Source: G965216905 sp965216905 (GTDB lineage: Bacteria > Actinomycetota > Acidimicrobiia > Spongiisociales > ZC4RG35). From it: a stretch of DNA of 64,000 bases. The stretch spans positions 1,612,001 to 1,676,000 of the forward strand of contig OZ244213.1 of assembly GCA_965216905.1 (NCBI GenBank). Direction: 5' to 3'. A model generated the notes under the pieces. It was not told the DNA's origin and searched no databases. It saw nothing but the letters and a program-made list of their open reading frames with translations. Made by a program: the position numbers and the translations under genes. Below, one piece after another: positions 17,451 to 26,805 of this stretch; positions within the stretch are counted from its first letter, which is position 1, and every line of letters begins with the position of its first letter.

Positions 17451-18114
17451 TCGCTACTCCCTCCTGCTTGCCGGCGAAGCCTTTCACGATCATCCACACC
17501 GAGAGCACCATCTCGTTGAGCCCGATGGGGGCAGAAAAGATGGCCTGAGCACCTCCGAGTTCGTATCCGAGCATTTCGACGACGCCGCTCACCAGCAGCA
17601 GAACACCTCCGAGCAGTCCCCAGATGGAGAGCCATCCGGGCACCAGACGTCCGCGAAAGAGGAGGAGATAGAGCAGGATGGCGCTCACGCTGAACATGAG
17701 CGTCGGGCCGTACAAGTAGGTCCACTCGCGCCCGTCGACGAGAAGCTCTCCCAGTGGTTCGACCGACACATCGGCGCCGTTGCGTCCACTCAGTGACAGA
17801 ACGAGCAACGCAAAGACCGATCCGGCAATGGTGAATACCGCCTCGATGGTTCTCGCTCCGAAGAACCCCAGCGCCCAGCTTCTGTCGACCCTCGCCAGGA
17901 CCGGGAAGAGGAGAGCTGGAATCGCCATCACGGCCAGCGCTTGGACGAACTCGAGAATCGCCCCGGCCATGACGCGGCCCTCGCTGGACGCCGCATCAGC
18001 CAGAAAATCCCCTTCCTGGGCCGGCAGCAGCAGCGTCCCGCCGACGACCGCGGCCACCGTGGCGACGATGAACAGCACACCAGCCACCCTTGTTCTGGTG
18101 GCGTCCGTGCCCAT
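17434..18114 (-). CDS. DUF4386 family membrane protein
   Basis: 226 residues with six predicted hydrophobic segments. The pattern RVAGVLFIVATVAAVVGG at the start, GFFGARTIEAVFTIAG in the middle and SIWGLLGGVLLLVSGVVEML towards the end is typical of DUF4386. The family has no established role; members often sit beside regulators or hydrolases. The next gene downstream overlaps it by 17 bases. The start is ATG at 18114, with GGAGGATCG shortly upstream. Confidence 0.85.
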   Translation of the reverse strand: MGTDATRTRVAGVLFIVATVAAVVGGTLLLPAQEGDFLADAASSEGRVMAGAILEFVQALAVMAIPALLFPVLARVDRSWALGFFGARTIEAVFTIAGSVFALLVLSLSGRNGADVSVEPLGELLVDGREWTYLYGPTLMFSVSAILLYLLLFRGRLVPGWLSIWGLLGGVLLLVSGVVEMLGYELGGAQAIFSAPIGLNEMVLSVWMIVKGFAGKQEGVANDIQR

Positions 18115-18231
18115 CGCGATCCTCCTTCCGTGGAGACTCAGTCTCAGTTTTCAGGGCCATGGCGTGCCCACCCAGAGGTCGGAAGTCCCTCTTGCACAAC
18201 AGAGGGACACCGTTGTACCGCCGTGGTTGCG

Positions 18232-18708
18232 TCAGGGATCGGGCTCGAGTGAAGGCTCCAGGATCACAACGGCGGTCTCTCGGGATCGGAGCGCCGCATA
18301 GGCGTCCAGGTTCGAGTCCACCTCGCTCCATCGTGACCACAATCGCTGCCGCTCCTCACCCACGGCCGCTCGCCCTCTGACCGGACGGGAGCCTTCGGCC
18401 ACCTCGACAATGGCCTCGGGATGCACCTGGAGATTGAGCCACCATGCCGGCTCGGGGTCGGCCCAACCGTTCATCGCCAGGGTGACCAGGTTCGGACCAT
18501 CTTCCAGGAATCCGAGAATGACGCTTCGCTTCTGACCGGTGCGGCGACCGGTGGTCGTCAATCGCATCATTCCCCAGCGGTTGGGCTTCGCCCGTCGCAA
18601 CCCCAACCTGCCACCGGTGATGCGATACAGGCCCCGATGTACGAGCCAGGCGAGCCGCACCAACCAACGCGGAGGCAACGACGCACGTTCATCTCGTTCG
18701 ATCGGCAT
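18232..18708 (-). CDS. Deazaflavin (F420)-dependent nitroreductase-family protein
   Basis: 158 residues of the split beta-barrel DDN family (PF04075). The signature LTTTGRRTGQKRSVILGFLEDGPNLVTLAMNGW, followed by PAWWLNLQVHPEAIVEV, is diagnostic of F420H2-dependent quinone reductases and nitroreductases such as mycobacterial Ddn. It implies the organism makes cofactor F420. The start MPIERDERASLP is at 18708. The gap on its right (18709-18908) holds no recognised feature. Confidence 0.9.
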   Translation of the reverse strand: MPIERDERASLPPRWLVRLAWLVHRGLYRITGGRLGLRRAKPNRWGMMRLTTTGRRTGQKRSVILGFLEDGPNLVTLAMNGWADPEPAWWLNLQVHPEAIVEVAEGSRPVRGRAAVGEERQRLWSRWSEVDSNLDAYAALRSRETAVVILEPSLEPDP

Positions 18709-18908
18709 TGGGCGCTCCCTGGTTGGCCGGTCTTCGTAACAACCGTTGTCAGGCGTCCTGGCGCAGTGCTAGAGACCAAAGTCCTGGGACGTTCCACGCT
18801 CGCGATTGAGGTCGCGTGGCGGGTGCAGCCATCGCCGTGGACCGGCACAACCGGCGAGCGCCGTCGCCGGCTCGGGTGACGCCACCGGGCAGGTTCGAAG
18901 CGCCGCGC

Positions 18909-20309
18909 TCAGGCGTCGGGGTGGCCGGGCGGGCCGATGGTCGAGCCGGTCAGGGACTCCACCAAGCGAACGTAACCGTCGACGTCCTTCTTCCGCTTCA
19001 AGCCGTCGGCGGTCATGGTTCGGACCTTCCCGAAGACGTCGCGTTCGTTCCAGGCTCGATCGTGGAGACCGAAGCACCAAGCCACACCCACATACGAGTT
19101 CGGATCCCGCCCGTCCAGCAGGTACTTGTTGTTCAGCTCGAGCGCGGTGCCGTACCCATACTCGGGGGTATTGGTCCATTGCAGGATCCGCTTGCCCCAG
19201 TACATGCGCATGTAGTTGTGAAGGTAGCCGGTCTCTCGCATCTCGATCATCGATGCGTTCCAGTACCGATCGTGGGTCTCGGCCGCCTCCAGCTCGGGCC
19301 GGGTGTAGCGGTGCGGTCGAGCGTCGTCACGGTGTTCGGCCAGCGTCTTTCGAGCCCAATCGGGAAGGGCCGAGTAGGAGTCGTAGTCGGGCTCGAACCA
19401 CGTGTAGTTGTGGGACAGCTCGCGCCGGACGACGAGCTCTTCGACGAAGGTGTCGTAGTCGTCCGCACGCATGACGTCGGCGGCGGCCAGCACCGCCGTG
19501 ATCGGGGAGATGTGTCCGAAGTGCAGGTAGGGCGACAGGTGGGAGACCGACTCGGCCGACGGCTCCCCGCGCAGTTCCTGGTACCTCTCCGACCGCTCCT
19601 CCAGGAAGCGCTCGAGCGCGGCGGCCGCCTGGTGCTGACCACCATCGAAGCGGGCCGTCGGCTGAACGTCGCCGGAGATGCCGAGCTCAGAGAGCAGGGT
19701 GTCGGGGTCGGAGACATCCACTCCACCCGACAGCGTTGTCCCGTCCCGCTCCACCGCCGTGGTCCGCAGGTCGACCAGGAACCGTTCGAGGTGTGCATGG
19801 ATCTTGGGCCGGATGGTGCGAGCGGCGTACTCGCGCTTGTCCGAAACGGTCTCTACGGGCACCACCAGATTGGTCTCGATCTCGGTCACGGGTACTTCGA
19901 TCGTCTCGGCGAGATCCGCCCTCCACCGCCGCAGGTGGCGAAGGTAGGAGCGCTCGGTGATCATCTCGACGGCGTCGCCGGCCAGATCGCCGGCAACGTC
20001 GGGAGGAGACCCGATCTCGACTCGAAGACCGATCTGTCGTTGTCGGAGTGTCGATTCGATGGCCGAGAGACCCTGCAGCATGAACCGGTGGTGACGCGGG
20101 GAGGACTCGGGATAGTCGACATCGATTCCGAAGGCGACGAGGAGCGGAACCTGATGCCGGTTGGCGGTCTGGACGGCGTACTCCAGTGCCTGATTGTGGG
20201 AGGTCCGGACGGCGGACTGCATCCAGTAGAGGACGTAGGAGCCGGCGCCATTCGGCTCCCGGTCGGCCAGCACGTGGACCCGCTCGGGTTCGATCACCCC
20301 GGTGGCCAT
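18909..20309 (-). CDS. phr: Class II CPD photolyase
   Basis: 466 residues. Repairs cyclobutane pyrimidine dimers using light and FAD. Class II signatures are evident: SYVLYWMQSAVR...HNQALEYA at the N-terminal antenna domain, LSPYLHFGHISP, VVRRELSHNYTWFEPDYDS, MIEMRETGYLHNYMRMYWGKRIL, and LDGRDPNSYVGVAWCFGLHDRAW. The start ATG at 20309 shares one base with the stop of the SDR/DUF2867 gene (TGATG), so the two are coupled. That pairing suggests a light or UV stress unit. Confidence 0.93.
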   Translation of the reverse strand: MATGVIEPERVHVLADREPNGAGSYVLYWMQSAVRTSHNQALEYAVQTANRHQVPLLVAFGIDVDYPESSPRHHRFMLQGLSAIESTLRQRQIGLRVEIGSPPDVAGDLAGDAVEMITERSYLRHLRRWRADLAETIEVPVTEIETNLVVPVETVSDKREYAARTIRPKIHAHLERFLVDLRTTAVERDGTTLSGGVDVSDPDTLLSELGISGDVQPTARFDGGQHQAAAALERFLEERSERYQELRGEPSAESVSHLSPYLHFGHISPITAVLAAADVMRADDYDTFVEELVVRRELSHNYTWFEPDYDSYSALPDWARKTLAEHRDDARPHRYTRPELEAAETHDRYWNASMIEMRETGYLHNYMRMYWGKRILQWTNTPEYGYGTALELNNKYLLDGRDPNSYVGVAWCFGLHDRAWNERDVFGKVRTMTADGLKRKKDVDGYVRLVESLTGSTIGPPGHPDA

Positions 20310-21796
20310 CAGGAGGCGACCCGCTGCTGCCGGCGCGCCTCGGCCGCGGCGGCGATGGCGCGTGCCATCCGTTCGAAGATGAGGGCGTGGAACGGGAACA
20401 TGGCGATCCAGTACATCCGACCCCACAGGCCTTTGGGTGCGAAGAATGCGGTCTGGGCCAAGGCCGAACCGGACGATGTCTCCTCGATTTCGAATCGCAG
20501 CCACGCCTTCCCAGGGACCCGCATCTCGGCCTGGAGTTCGAGGCAGCGGCCAGGTTCGACGTCGACGACTCGCCAGAAGTCGAGTGACTCTCCCGGGCGG
20601 AGGTCGGTGGGGTGGCGCCGCCCGCGGCGGAGCCCGGGACCGCCGACGAGCTGGTCGAGGAGCCCCCGCAACGCCCACGCCCAGTTCATGACGTAGTAGC
20701 CGACGGAGCCACCGATCCGCGCCACCGCCCAGTACATGTCGCCGGGAGGTGCCGGCGACGCCACTTCGCGACGTTCGTCGAACACGGTTCCACCGGCCCA
20801 CTCGGGGTCGCCGGGGAGCGGGTCGGCGGGGAATGCTCCGGCGTCGGACCATCGAGTCGGTACAGCGGCGTCCTCCAACCTACGCAGTGCACGGCGAACG
20901 GCGTGTCGGTACGAGACCGGCTCGATGTCCGGGAACAGCGTTGCGGCGGCGTCTCCGCTGACAACCACGTCGACGATCAGCGAGTCGATGAGCTGGGAGG
21001 CGATTCCACTGGGGAGCGGTGTGACGAGGCCGACCCACAGGGACGACAGCCCGGGGGACAGCATGGGCACCGGGAGGATGATGCGGCGTCGCAGCCCGGC
21101 CTCCTCGGCATAGACCTGCATCATTTCCTGATACGAGAGCACGTTGCGGCCGCCGATCGGGACGACGTGGGAAGTGTCCGACGTGTCGGCGACGGCGGCG
21201 ACGAGGTAGGCGAGCACGTCGCGGATGGCGATCGGCTGGCAGCGGGTGCGGACCCACCGAGGGGTCGTCATCACCGGGAGCACGTCGGTGAGGTACCGGA
21301 GCATTTCGAATGAGATCGAGCCCGAGCCGATGATCACCGCCGCCCGGAGTTCGGTGACCGGGGTGGGGCCGGTCGCCAGGATCTCGCCCACCCGCTTGCG
21401 ACTTGCCAGGTGCGGCGACAGGTCGCGATCGTCGTCGGGCACGATCCCTCCCAGATACACGATTCGGCCCACGCCGGCTGCCGCTGCGGCAGCCCGGAAG
21501 TGCTCGGCCGCCCGGGCCTCTTCCTCCTCGAAGCCGTCGTCGCCGAGCGAGTGAACCAGGTAGAACGCCGCAGCGCATCCCTCCATGGCGGTCCGGAGCG
21601 ACTGGGGATCGGTGACGTCGCCGGCCACCACTTCGGCCCGGTCCGCCCAGTCGTAGCGGAGCGCCTTGGCCGGGGTGCGGGCCAGGCAGCGAACCTCGTG
21701 TCCTTCCTCCAGCAGCCTGGTGACGAGTCGTCCCCCCACGTAGCCGGTGGCGCCGGTCACCAGAATCGGTCCATCGAGTCGTGGCATGTCTGTCAT
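20309..21796 (-). CDS. SDR-type NAD(P)-binding protein with C-terminal DUF2867
   Basis: 495 residues. The N-terminal Rossmann domain of the atypical SDR (NmrA-like) type has ILVTGATGYVGGRLVTRLLEEG, then YLVHSLGDD and LGGIVPDD. The C-terminal third is DUF2867: PPGDMYWAVARIGG, DLRPGESLDFWRVVDVEPG, LRFEIEETSSGSALAQTAFFAPKGLWGRMYW. The reaction is unknown. ATG 21796 (MTDMPRL) is chosen; an ATG four codons upstream is possible. Coupled to the photolyase downstream. Confidence 0.88.
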   Translation of the reverse strand: MTDMPRLDGPILVTGATGYVGGRLVTRLLEEGHEVRCLARTPAKALRYDWADRAEVVAGDVTDPQSLRTAMEGCAAAFYLVHSLGDDGFEEEEARAAEHFRAAAAAAGVGRIVYLGGIVPDDDRDLSPHLASRKRVGEILATGPTPVTELRAAVIIGSGSISFEMLRYLTDVLPVMTTPRWVRTRCQPIAIRDVLAYLVAAVADTSDTSHVVPIGGRNVLSYQEMMQVYAEEAGLRRRIILPVPMLSPGLSSLWVGLVTPLPSGIASQLIDSLIVDVVVSGDAAATLFPDIEPVSYRHAVRRALRRLEDAAVPTRWSDAGAFPADPLPGDPEWAGGTVFDERREVASPAPPGDMYWAVARIGGSVGYYVMNWAWALRGLLDQLVGGPGLRRGRRHPTDLRPGESLDFWRVVDVEPGRCLELQAEMRVPGKAWLRFEIEETSSGSALAQTAFFAPKGLWGRMYWIAMFPFHALIFERMARAIAAAAEARRQQRVAS

Positions 21797-21892
21797 ACGC
21801 AACCACATACCCGGATGGATGCCGGCCCCAATCCCATGACGGGAGTGTGCTTCGCTCGGGTCACGGTTCGTGCGAAGCTGGTCGGAGCCCGC

Positions 21893-22900
21893 ATGCGACA
21901 TCATTCCTTCCTGTCGTCGATCCCGGCCGTCGCGCTGGTCATGGTGGTGTCGTTGGCGGCGTGCTCGACTCCGGCGGGCCCCGTGGCGGAATCGACGACC
22001 ACATCGGGTCCGGCACCGCCGGTCAGCCTGCGGCCCGCGGAGATCGTCGGTCCTCCGTCGACGGCCCCATCGACCTCATCGGAGGTGACCGACGTACGCG
22101 GCCTGATCACGCCTTCTGGTGTGCCGGTGGCCGTGGTCGCCCGGAGCGGCGACACCTACTCGGTGACCTCACCTTGCGGCGACCGGCTCGTCGTGCGGGG
22201 TGGAACGCCGATCGGGACGACGACGGTGGTGCTCGACCCAGGGCACGGAGGGCCGGTCGACACCGGCGCCCAAGCACCGACCGGGTTGGTGGAGGCGCCG
22301 CTCAACCTCCGGGTGGCCGGCGCCGTCGAGGAGCGCCTCCAGAGCCGGGGCGTTTCGGTGGCGATGACCAGAACCGGTGACTACCCGACCACGCTCCCGG
22401 TGCGCGCCGCGTTCGCCGACCGGCTGGGAGCGTCGATGCTGGTGTCGATCCATCACAACTCCCCGATCGCCAACCCGTCGGCCACACCAGGCACCGAGGT
22501 GTTCGTACAGTCGGACTCGCCTGCGTCCCAACGGCTCGGCGGACTCCTGTACGAGGAGGTCACCGCCGCGCTGTCCCGATTCGACGTCGAGTGGAGCGCC
22601 GCGCCCGATGCCGGCGTGCTCCGGGTGCTGCTCCCCGACGGCGACGACGCCTACGGGATCCTCCGGCGGCCCGCCACGCCGGCTGCGCTGGTGGAGCTCG
22701 GCTATCTGGCCAATCGGCCGGAGGCCGAGTTGTTCGCAACCGATGAGTACATCGACTCGGTCGCCGACGCCATCGCGTCCGCCATCGGCGCCCATCTCGA
22801 GACGGGACGGGAAGGTTCGGGCTACGGCAACCCGCCGCGGGTGTTCCGACCGTCCCCGGCACCGGGCCGCTCCCAGTGCACCGACCCTCCCCTCGAGTAG
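21893..22900 (+). CDS. N-acetylmuramoyl-L-alanine amidase (Amidase_3), lipoprotein
   Basis: 335 residues. The lipobox LVMVVSLAACS is followed by a Thr/Pro-rich linker and a small domain. The zinc amidase domain contains VVLDPGHGGPVDTGA, Glu in GLVEAPLNL, SIHHNS and catalytic Glu in ALVELGYLAN, the complete Amidase_3 set. It cleaves the bond between muramic acid and L-alanine in peptidoglycan. ATG 21893 gives a clean signal peptide; it lies 97 bases from the divergent SDR gene. Confidence 0.9.
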   Translation: MRHHSFLSSIPAVALVMVVSLAACSTPAGPVAESTTTSGPAPPVSLRPAEIVGPPSTAPSTSSEVTDVRGLITPSGVPVAVVARSGDTYSVTSPCGDRLVVRGGTPIGTTTVVLDPGHGGPVDTGAQAPTGLVEAPLNLRVAGAVEERLQSRGVSVAMTRTGDYPTTLPVRAAFADRLGASMLVSIHHNSPIANPSATPGTEVFVQSDSPASQRLGGLLYEEVTAALSRFDVEWSAAPDAGVLRVLLPDGDDAYGILRRPATPAALVELGYLANRPEAELFATDEYIDSVADAIASAIGAHLETGREGSGYGNPPRVFRPSPAPGRSQCTDPPLE

Positions 22901-22941
22901 CACCGCTGCCTGACGACCGTCCCTCTGGATCGGAGGTGCGC

Positions 22942-24048
22942 TCAGCGGGTTGCGCCGGCTGCGTCGATGGTCATGATCCGCTCCAGCAGGTCGTTGCGGA
23001 TACCGGAGAGGGTGCGACCGAGATTGACCACCGGGCAGGCATGGTTGGGAACGATTCGGATGGCGTCACCCACTCGATACGTGCTCTCCGGCGGAACCTC
23101 CATGATCCCGTGCTCCTCGGAGAGGGCGCGCACGAACCCGGGTCCATCGATGGGCCGGCCGTGGTCGGTGATCGCATCGAAGCCATGCCCGCCCCGGTCG
23201 AGCGCCAGCGTCTTGGCGCCGGCGTCGATGACCGCGCGGTTGGGGGCGGGCCGGCTGATCACCGTGGTGGCCACCGACAGTGCACAGGTCGCCGGATCGG
23301 CCACGCCCAGCGCCACTTGCATCGCGTCGACGAACACGTAGTTCCCAGGCCGAATCTCGGTGGCGGTTCCGTACTCGGTTCCGGCCAGCACGGTCGGCGT
23401 CGATCCGATGCTGCGCTCGATCCCTGAGACCTGCACGGCTTCACACACCCGGCCGGCGACCGCGATGGCGTCCAGCTCATCGGCGTGCGCCCGCTCGACT
23501 CCCCCTCGGTCGGGCCCCCGGTAGGCGTGTCCACCATGGGTGAAGACCCCGTCGAGTCGGACGTTCGGCGCGGCAGCCGCGGACTCCGCGATGGGCTCGA
23601 CGTCGGTCGGGGCGACGCCACATCGTGCGAGTCCCGAGTCGACCTCGATCGAGACGCCGATCTCGACTCGCGCGTGCCGGGCCGCCGCCGAGATGGCATC
23701 GACGACCGTCCGATCGTCCACACCCACCGACAGCTTCGCCCGCCCGGCCAGCTCGACAGCACGGATCAATTTGGTGGAGGAGACGAGCTGAGTGGCGATC
23801 AGCAGATCGTCGAAGCCCGCGTCGATCAGCACTTCCGCTTCGTCGAGTGAGGCCACCGTCATCCCGGTTGCGCCGGCGGCTCGTTGCAGCTTTGCGATCT
23901 CGACGCACTTGTGGGTCTTGAAATGAGGTCGCAGCCTCACCTTCGCCCGGCGGGCGCGTTCCGCCATGCGCGTGACATTGGATTCGAGCCGGTCGAGATC
24001 GACGAGAAGTGCCGGCGTGTCGAGTTGCGACCAGTGCGTTGGGTTCAC
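22942..24048 (-). CDS. PLP-dependent D-threonine aldolase / D-serine dehydratase-like (DSD1 family)
   Basis: 368 residues. The N-terminal alanine-racemase-like barrel has LDTPALLVDLDRLESNV and the PLP lysine in RLRPHFKTHK, and a DSD1-type C-terminal domain has VPNHACPVVNL (His and Cys as candidate zinc ligands). Members act on D-threonine, D-serine or 3-hydroxyaspartate; the exact substrate is open. The start is GTG 24048, overlapping the MOSC stop as GTGA, with WSQLDTPAL immediately after. A longer frame reading into the MOSC gene is not needed. Confidence 0.88.
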   Translation of the reverse strand: MNPTHWSQLDTPALLVDLDRLESNVTRMAERARRAKVRLRPHFKTHKCVEIAKLQRAAGATGMTVASLDEAEVLIDAGFDDLLIATQLVSSTKLIRAVELAGRAKLSVGVDDRTVVDAISAAARHARVEIGVSIEVDSGLARCGVAPTDVEPIAESAAAAPNVRLDGVFTHGGHAYRGPDRGGVERAHADELDAIAVAGRVCEAVQVSGIERSIGSTPTVLAGTEYGTATEIRPGNYVFVDAMQVALGVADPATCALSVATTVISRPAPNRAVIDAGAKTLALDRGGHGFDAITDHGRPIDGPGFVRALSEEHGIMEVPPESTYRVGDAIRIVPNHACPVVNLGRTLSGIRNDLLERIMTIDAAGATR

Positions 24049-24602
24049 CGGAGCGGTGTCACGGCATCCCCCGTGCGTACCGTGCCGGGCTCCACGACCC
24101 GGGCGTTCGCCCCGCGCCGGCGCATGCGCCGTCCCGCCGATCCGTTGACCCAACGAAGCGCGTCGCCACCGAACCGAGATTTGAACTTCGGGCACCCGGC
24201 GTGGGGCGGTTCGGTGATCTCGATCACCGCGGTTCCGACCTGCAGGCGCGACCCCGCCGGGAGGTTGTCATGGGAGATGTCGAGGTCGACGACGAGTTGG
24301 TCACCTGCCAGCGGCCAACGATTCCGATCCCCGGCGACCGCCTCCAGCACCCGACTGCTCATGACCGTGAGCTGGCGCAGGGGGTCGGCCACACCGTCTT
24401 CGGTGCTCCCGCTGCCTCGTTCCAGCCAGTTGTCACCAACCATGCCCACTTCGGTGTCGAGTCGGGCTTCGTCCACCACCTCGCGAGTGCCGACGTCCGG
24501 GCGTCGTACCAGCATCTCGATCACCCCCTGGTGGCGTGGGCCGGCGTCGGCCTCCACGCTCTTGGTCTGGAGGTCGGCGAGGGTGCGGTGAGCAATCGTC
24601 AT
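24045..24602 (-). CDS. MOSC-domain protein
   Basis: 185 residues. The MOSC domain (named after molybdenum cofactor sulfurase C-terminal) carries VGDNWLERGSG, GDQLVVDLDISHDNLPAGSRL, the conserved cysteine in PPHAGCPKFKSRFG, and ALRWVNG. In the family this Cys is thought to bind sulfur or a metal. It is translationally coupled to the PLP enzyme downstream. It diverges from an extended SDR gene with only about 40 bases between them. Confidence 0.88.
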   Translation of the reverse strand: MTIAHRTLADLQTKSVEADAGPRHQGVIEMLVRRPDVGTREVVDEARLDTEVGMVGDNWLERGSGSTEDGVADPLRQLTVMSSRVLEAVAGDRNRWPLAGDQLVVDLDISHDNLPAGSRLQVGTAVIEITEPPHAGCPKFKSRFGGDALRWVNGSAGRRMRRRGANARVVEPGTVRTGDAVTPLR

Positions 24603-24643
24603 GACCCGATCATGTCACGCCGGTCCGCGTTGTACAACGGTCG

Positions 24644-25675
24644 GTGCGCGATACTCGCTCCGTGTCGTACGCCTGTGTCACCGGCGCGTCGGGTTTCATC
24701 GGCTCGCACATCGTCGCCCGGCTCCTCGAGGAGGGTTTCGAGGTCCGCGGCACCGTGCGTGACGTCAACGCCCCGCGATCGGGCTTCCTCTCCGACCTTC
24801 CCGGCGCCGAGCGCCTGACACTGCACCAGGCCGACCTGACCCGGGCGGAGTCGTTCGTCTCGGCCGTTCGTGGCTGTGAGGTGGTGTTCCACGTGGCCAG
24901 CCCGGTGACGTTGGATCCCGACGACGGACGGCGGGACGTCATCGATCCGGCGCTGGCGCTCACCGAAGCGGTGCTGGAGGCGGCGGCTGAGGCACCGTCG
25001 GTGCGCCGGGTGGTCCTGACCTCGTCGGTGGCGGCGGTGGGCGACGCCCGGAGCGGCGTCGCGGTCGGCCCGGACTCGTGGAACGCTTCGCCCTCACCCG
25101 ACACCGATCCGTATGGCTACGCCAAGACGATGGCCGAACGCTCGGCTTGGGAGTTCGTCGAACGTCGTCGTCCCGGCTTCGACCTGGTGGCGATCAACCC
25201 GGCGGTGGTGCTCGGACCTGCGCTCGGCCCTCGGCTGGCGGAATCGTTGCGGGTCATCCGGGAGCTCTATGGAGGGCGCTTTCCGGCCATCATCGATCTG
25301 GCGCTGACGACCGTGGACGTGCGAGACGTGGCCCTCGCCCACATCGCTGCCGCTCGCCTACCCGGTGCCTCCGGGAGATACATCGTGGCGACCGAGCCCA
25401 TTGCGCTCCGGCGGATCGTGGAAGTGGCCGCTCGAGTCCATCCCTCGCGCAAGCTTCCCCGTCTTCCCCTCGACAACCCATTTGGCACGCGGTTGGTGCG
25501 ACTCCTGCTGTACACCCAACCACCAGGGGTCCGACGCTTCCTCGAGGCCGGCATCGGCCGACCGGCGCAGTACGACACCACCAAGACCCAGCGTGAACTG
25601 GGGATCTCCTTCCGCCCAGTGGAGGAGACGATCGCAGACACGATCACCGATCAGATCGAGCGTGGCCACATCTGA
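24644..25675 (+). CDS. Extended SDR, dihydroflavonol-4-reductase-like
   Basis: 343 residues. NAD(P)-dependent reductase or epimerase. The nucleotide loop is CVTGASGFIGSHIVARLLEEG, followed by VVFHVASPV, VLTSSVAAVG and the catalytic YGYAKTMAE (Tyr-x-x-x-Lys). INPAVVLGPALG and TTVDVRDVALAHIAA are typical of the DFR/cinnamoyl-CoA-reductase-like group. The start is GTG at 24644 or 24662 (VSYACVTG); neither has a clear ribosome site, so a leaderless message is possible. Confidence 0.85.
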   Translation: MRDTRSVSYACVTGASGFIGSHIVARLLEEGFEVRGTVRDVNAPRSGFLSDLPGAERLTLHQADLTRAESFVSAVRGCEVVFHVASPVTLDPDDGRRDVIDPALALTEAVLEAAAEAPSVRRVVLTSSVAAVGDARSGVAVGPDSWNASPSPDTDPYGYAKTMAERSAWEFVERRRPGFDLVAINPAVVLGPALGPRLAESLRVIRELYGGRFPAIIDLALTTVDVRDVALAHIAAARLPGASGRYIVATEPIALRRIVEVAARVHPSRKLPRLPLDNPFGTRLVRLLLYTQPPGVRRFLEAGIGRPAQYDTTKTQRELGISFRPVEETIADTITDQIERGHI

Positions 25676-25744
25676 GAAGGCGGGCACGGTCCGCATTCCG
25701 ACGGTCGGGGAAGACGGAGACTGCTTGCAGTGGTTGCCTCATTC

Positions 25745-26755
25745 ATGCGTGCACGGGTGGTCTTGGCAGGCATTGGGTTCATCGCGGTGCTCGGAGTGAT
25801 GGTGGTTGTGGGCTCGCGATCCGATCCGCTCGCCACGAGCGCCTCGGCGGTGGGCGAGTTGTACGACCCCGTAGAAGCCGGCGAGCCAACCCCTCCGGGA
25901 TACCGGGCACTGCTCCGTCGAGATGCGATCGAACCCGTCTACGACCCCACGTTTCTCCCGGCAGGGGAGGTGGACTGGTCGGGCGGGACCCTGGTCCTCG
26001 GGGTCGCCGCCGAGTCCGAGTCCAAGGCATATCCCGTGCCATTTCTGAACTTCCGTGAGATGGTGATCGACGAACTGGAGGGTGAGCCGATCTTGGTCTC
26101 CTGGTGACCGCTGTGTGCCACGGCGATGGTTCATCGCCGCAGCTTGGATGGCGAGACGCTGACGTTCGGGAACCAGGGGCATCTGTGGCAGAACGCCATG
26201 ACGTGGTATGACCACGACACCGGCAGCATCTGGTCGCAACCGCTCGGGGAGGCCATTCTCGGTCCGAGGAAGGGGGAGAGACTCGAGCTTCTCCCGTCGA
26301 CGCTGACCACCTGGGACGCTTGGAAGCGTCAGCACCCGGACACGGTGGCCCTCGATGCTCCCGGCGGGCGCTCCGGATTCCGGTTCGAGCAGATGGTGAT
26401 CGTGCTCGCGATCGCCGACGAGACAATGGCATTCCGGTTCGTCGACGTGCAGGACCATGGCCCGGTGGACGCGACGGTGGGCGGGGTGCCGGTCACCGTG
26501 GCGGTCGATCCATCCGACATCTCGGTCTGGATCGTCCGCAGCCGGCTCGTGGGCGACACGATGGTCGACCTCGAGTGGCGGGACGGCGCCGTCTTCGACC
26601 CGGCAAGCGGAACGAGTTGGGATGCCGGAGGAGGCGTCGGATCCGGGGGCAACCTGGCCGGCGAACCGTTGGACCCGGTACCGGCGTTGACGGCGTTTCC
26701 CCGCGACTACCGATCCTTCTGGCCGGACGGAAGGCTCTGGGCGCTCCCGGAGTGA
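25745..26755 (+). CDS. DUF3179 protein with in-frame TGA, candidate selenoprotein
   Basis: 336 residues if TGA at 26105-26107 is read through. The first part has an N-terminal membrane anchor or signal (VVLAGIGFIAVLGVMVVVGS) and AYPVPFLNFREMVIDELEG. Then comes VSW-TGA-PLCATAMVHRR, and the second part continues in the same frame with LDGETLTFGNQGHLWQNAM, GSIWSQPLGEAI and LLPSTLTTWDAWKRQHPDT. DUF3179 proteins normally read YCPLCGTA here (known), so the TGA falls exactly on the first conserved Cys (position 121) while Cys124 stays. A hairpin follows at a distance suited to a bacterial SECIS. The alternative is a nonsense mutation or sequencing error. No selA/B/C/D is in the window. Confidence 0.72.
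26110..26143 (+). promoter_or_regulatory. Candidate SECIS-like hairpin after in-frame TGA
   Basis: A perfect 7-bp stem GGCGATG/CATCGCC (26122-26128 with 26132-26138) closes on loop GTT. It is extended by GCTGT/GCAGC (26110-26114 with 26139-26143) across a 7-base bulge. The loop begins 21 bases after the TGA and its first base is G, both within the usual description of bacterial SECIS elements. It is a visual fold only. Confidence 0.5.
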
Positions 26756-26805
26756 TCCTCGTAGCACCGTTCCCACTGCGCGGCCTTCGGGCGTACGATT
26801 CTCGA

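Noticed and set aside
18816..20696. 626-codon plus-strand open frame opposite the photolyase
   Set aside because: Antisense shadow; the class II photolyase signatures on the minus strand are unambiguous.
24049..24195. Upstream extension of the DSD1-like PLP enzyme
   Set aside because: It would run through the end of the MOSC gene and is Arg/Gly-rich; GTG 24048 gives a normal N-terminus and a 4-base overlap.
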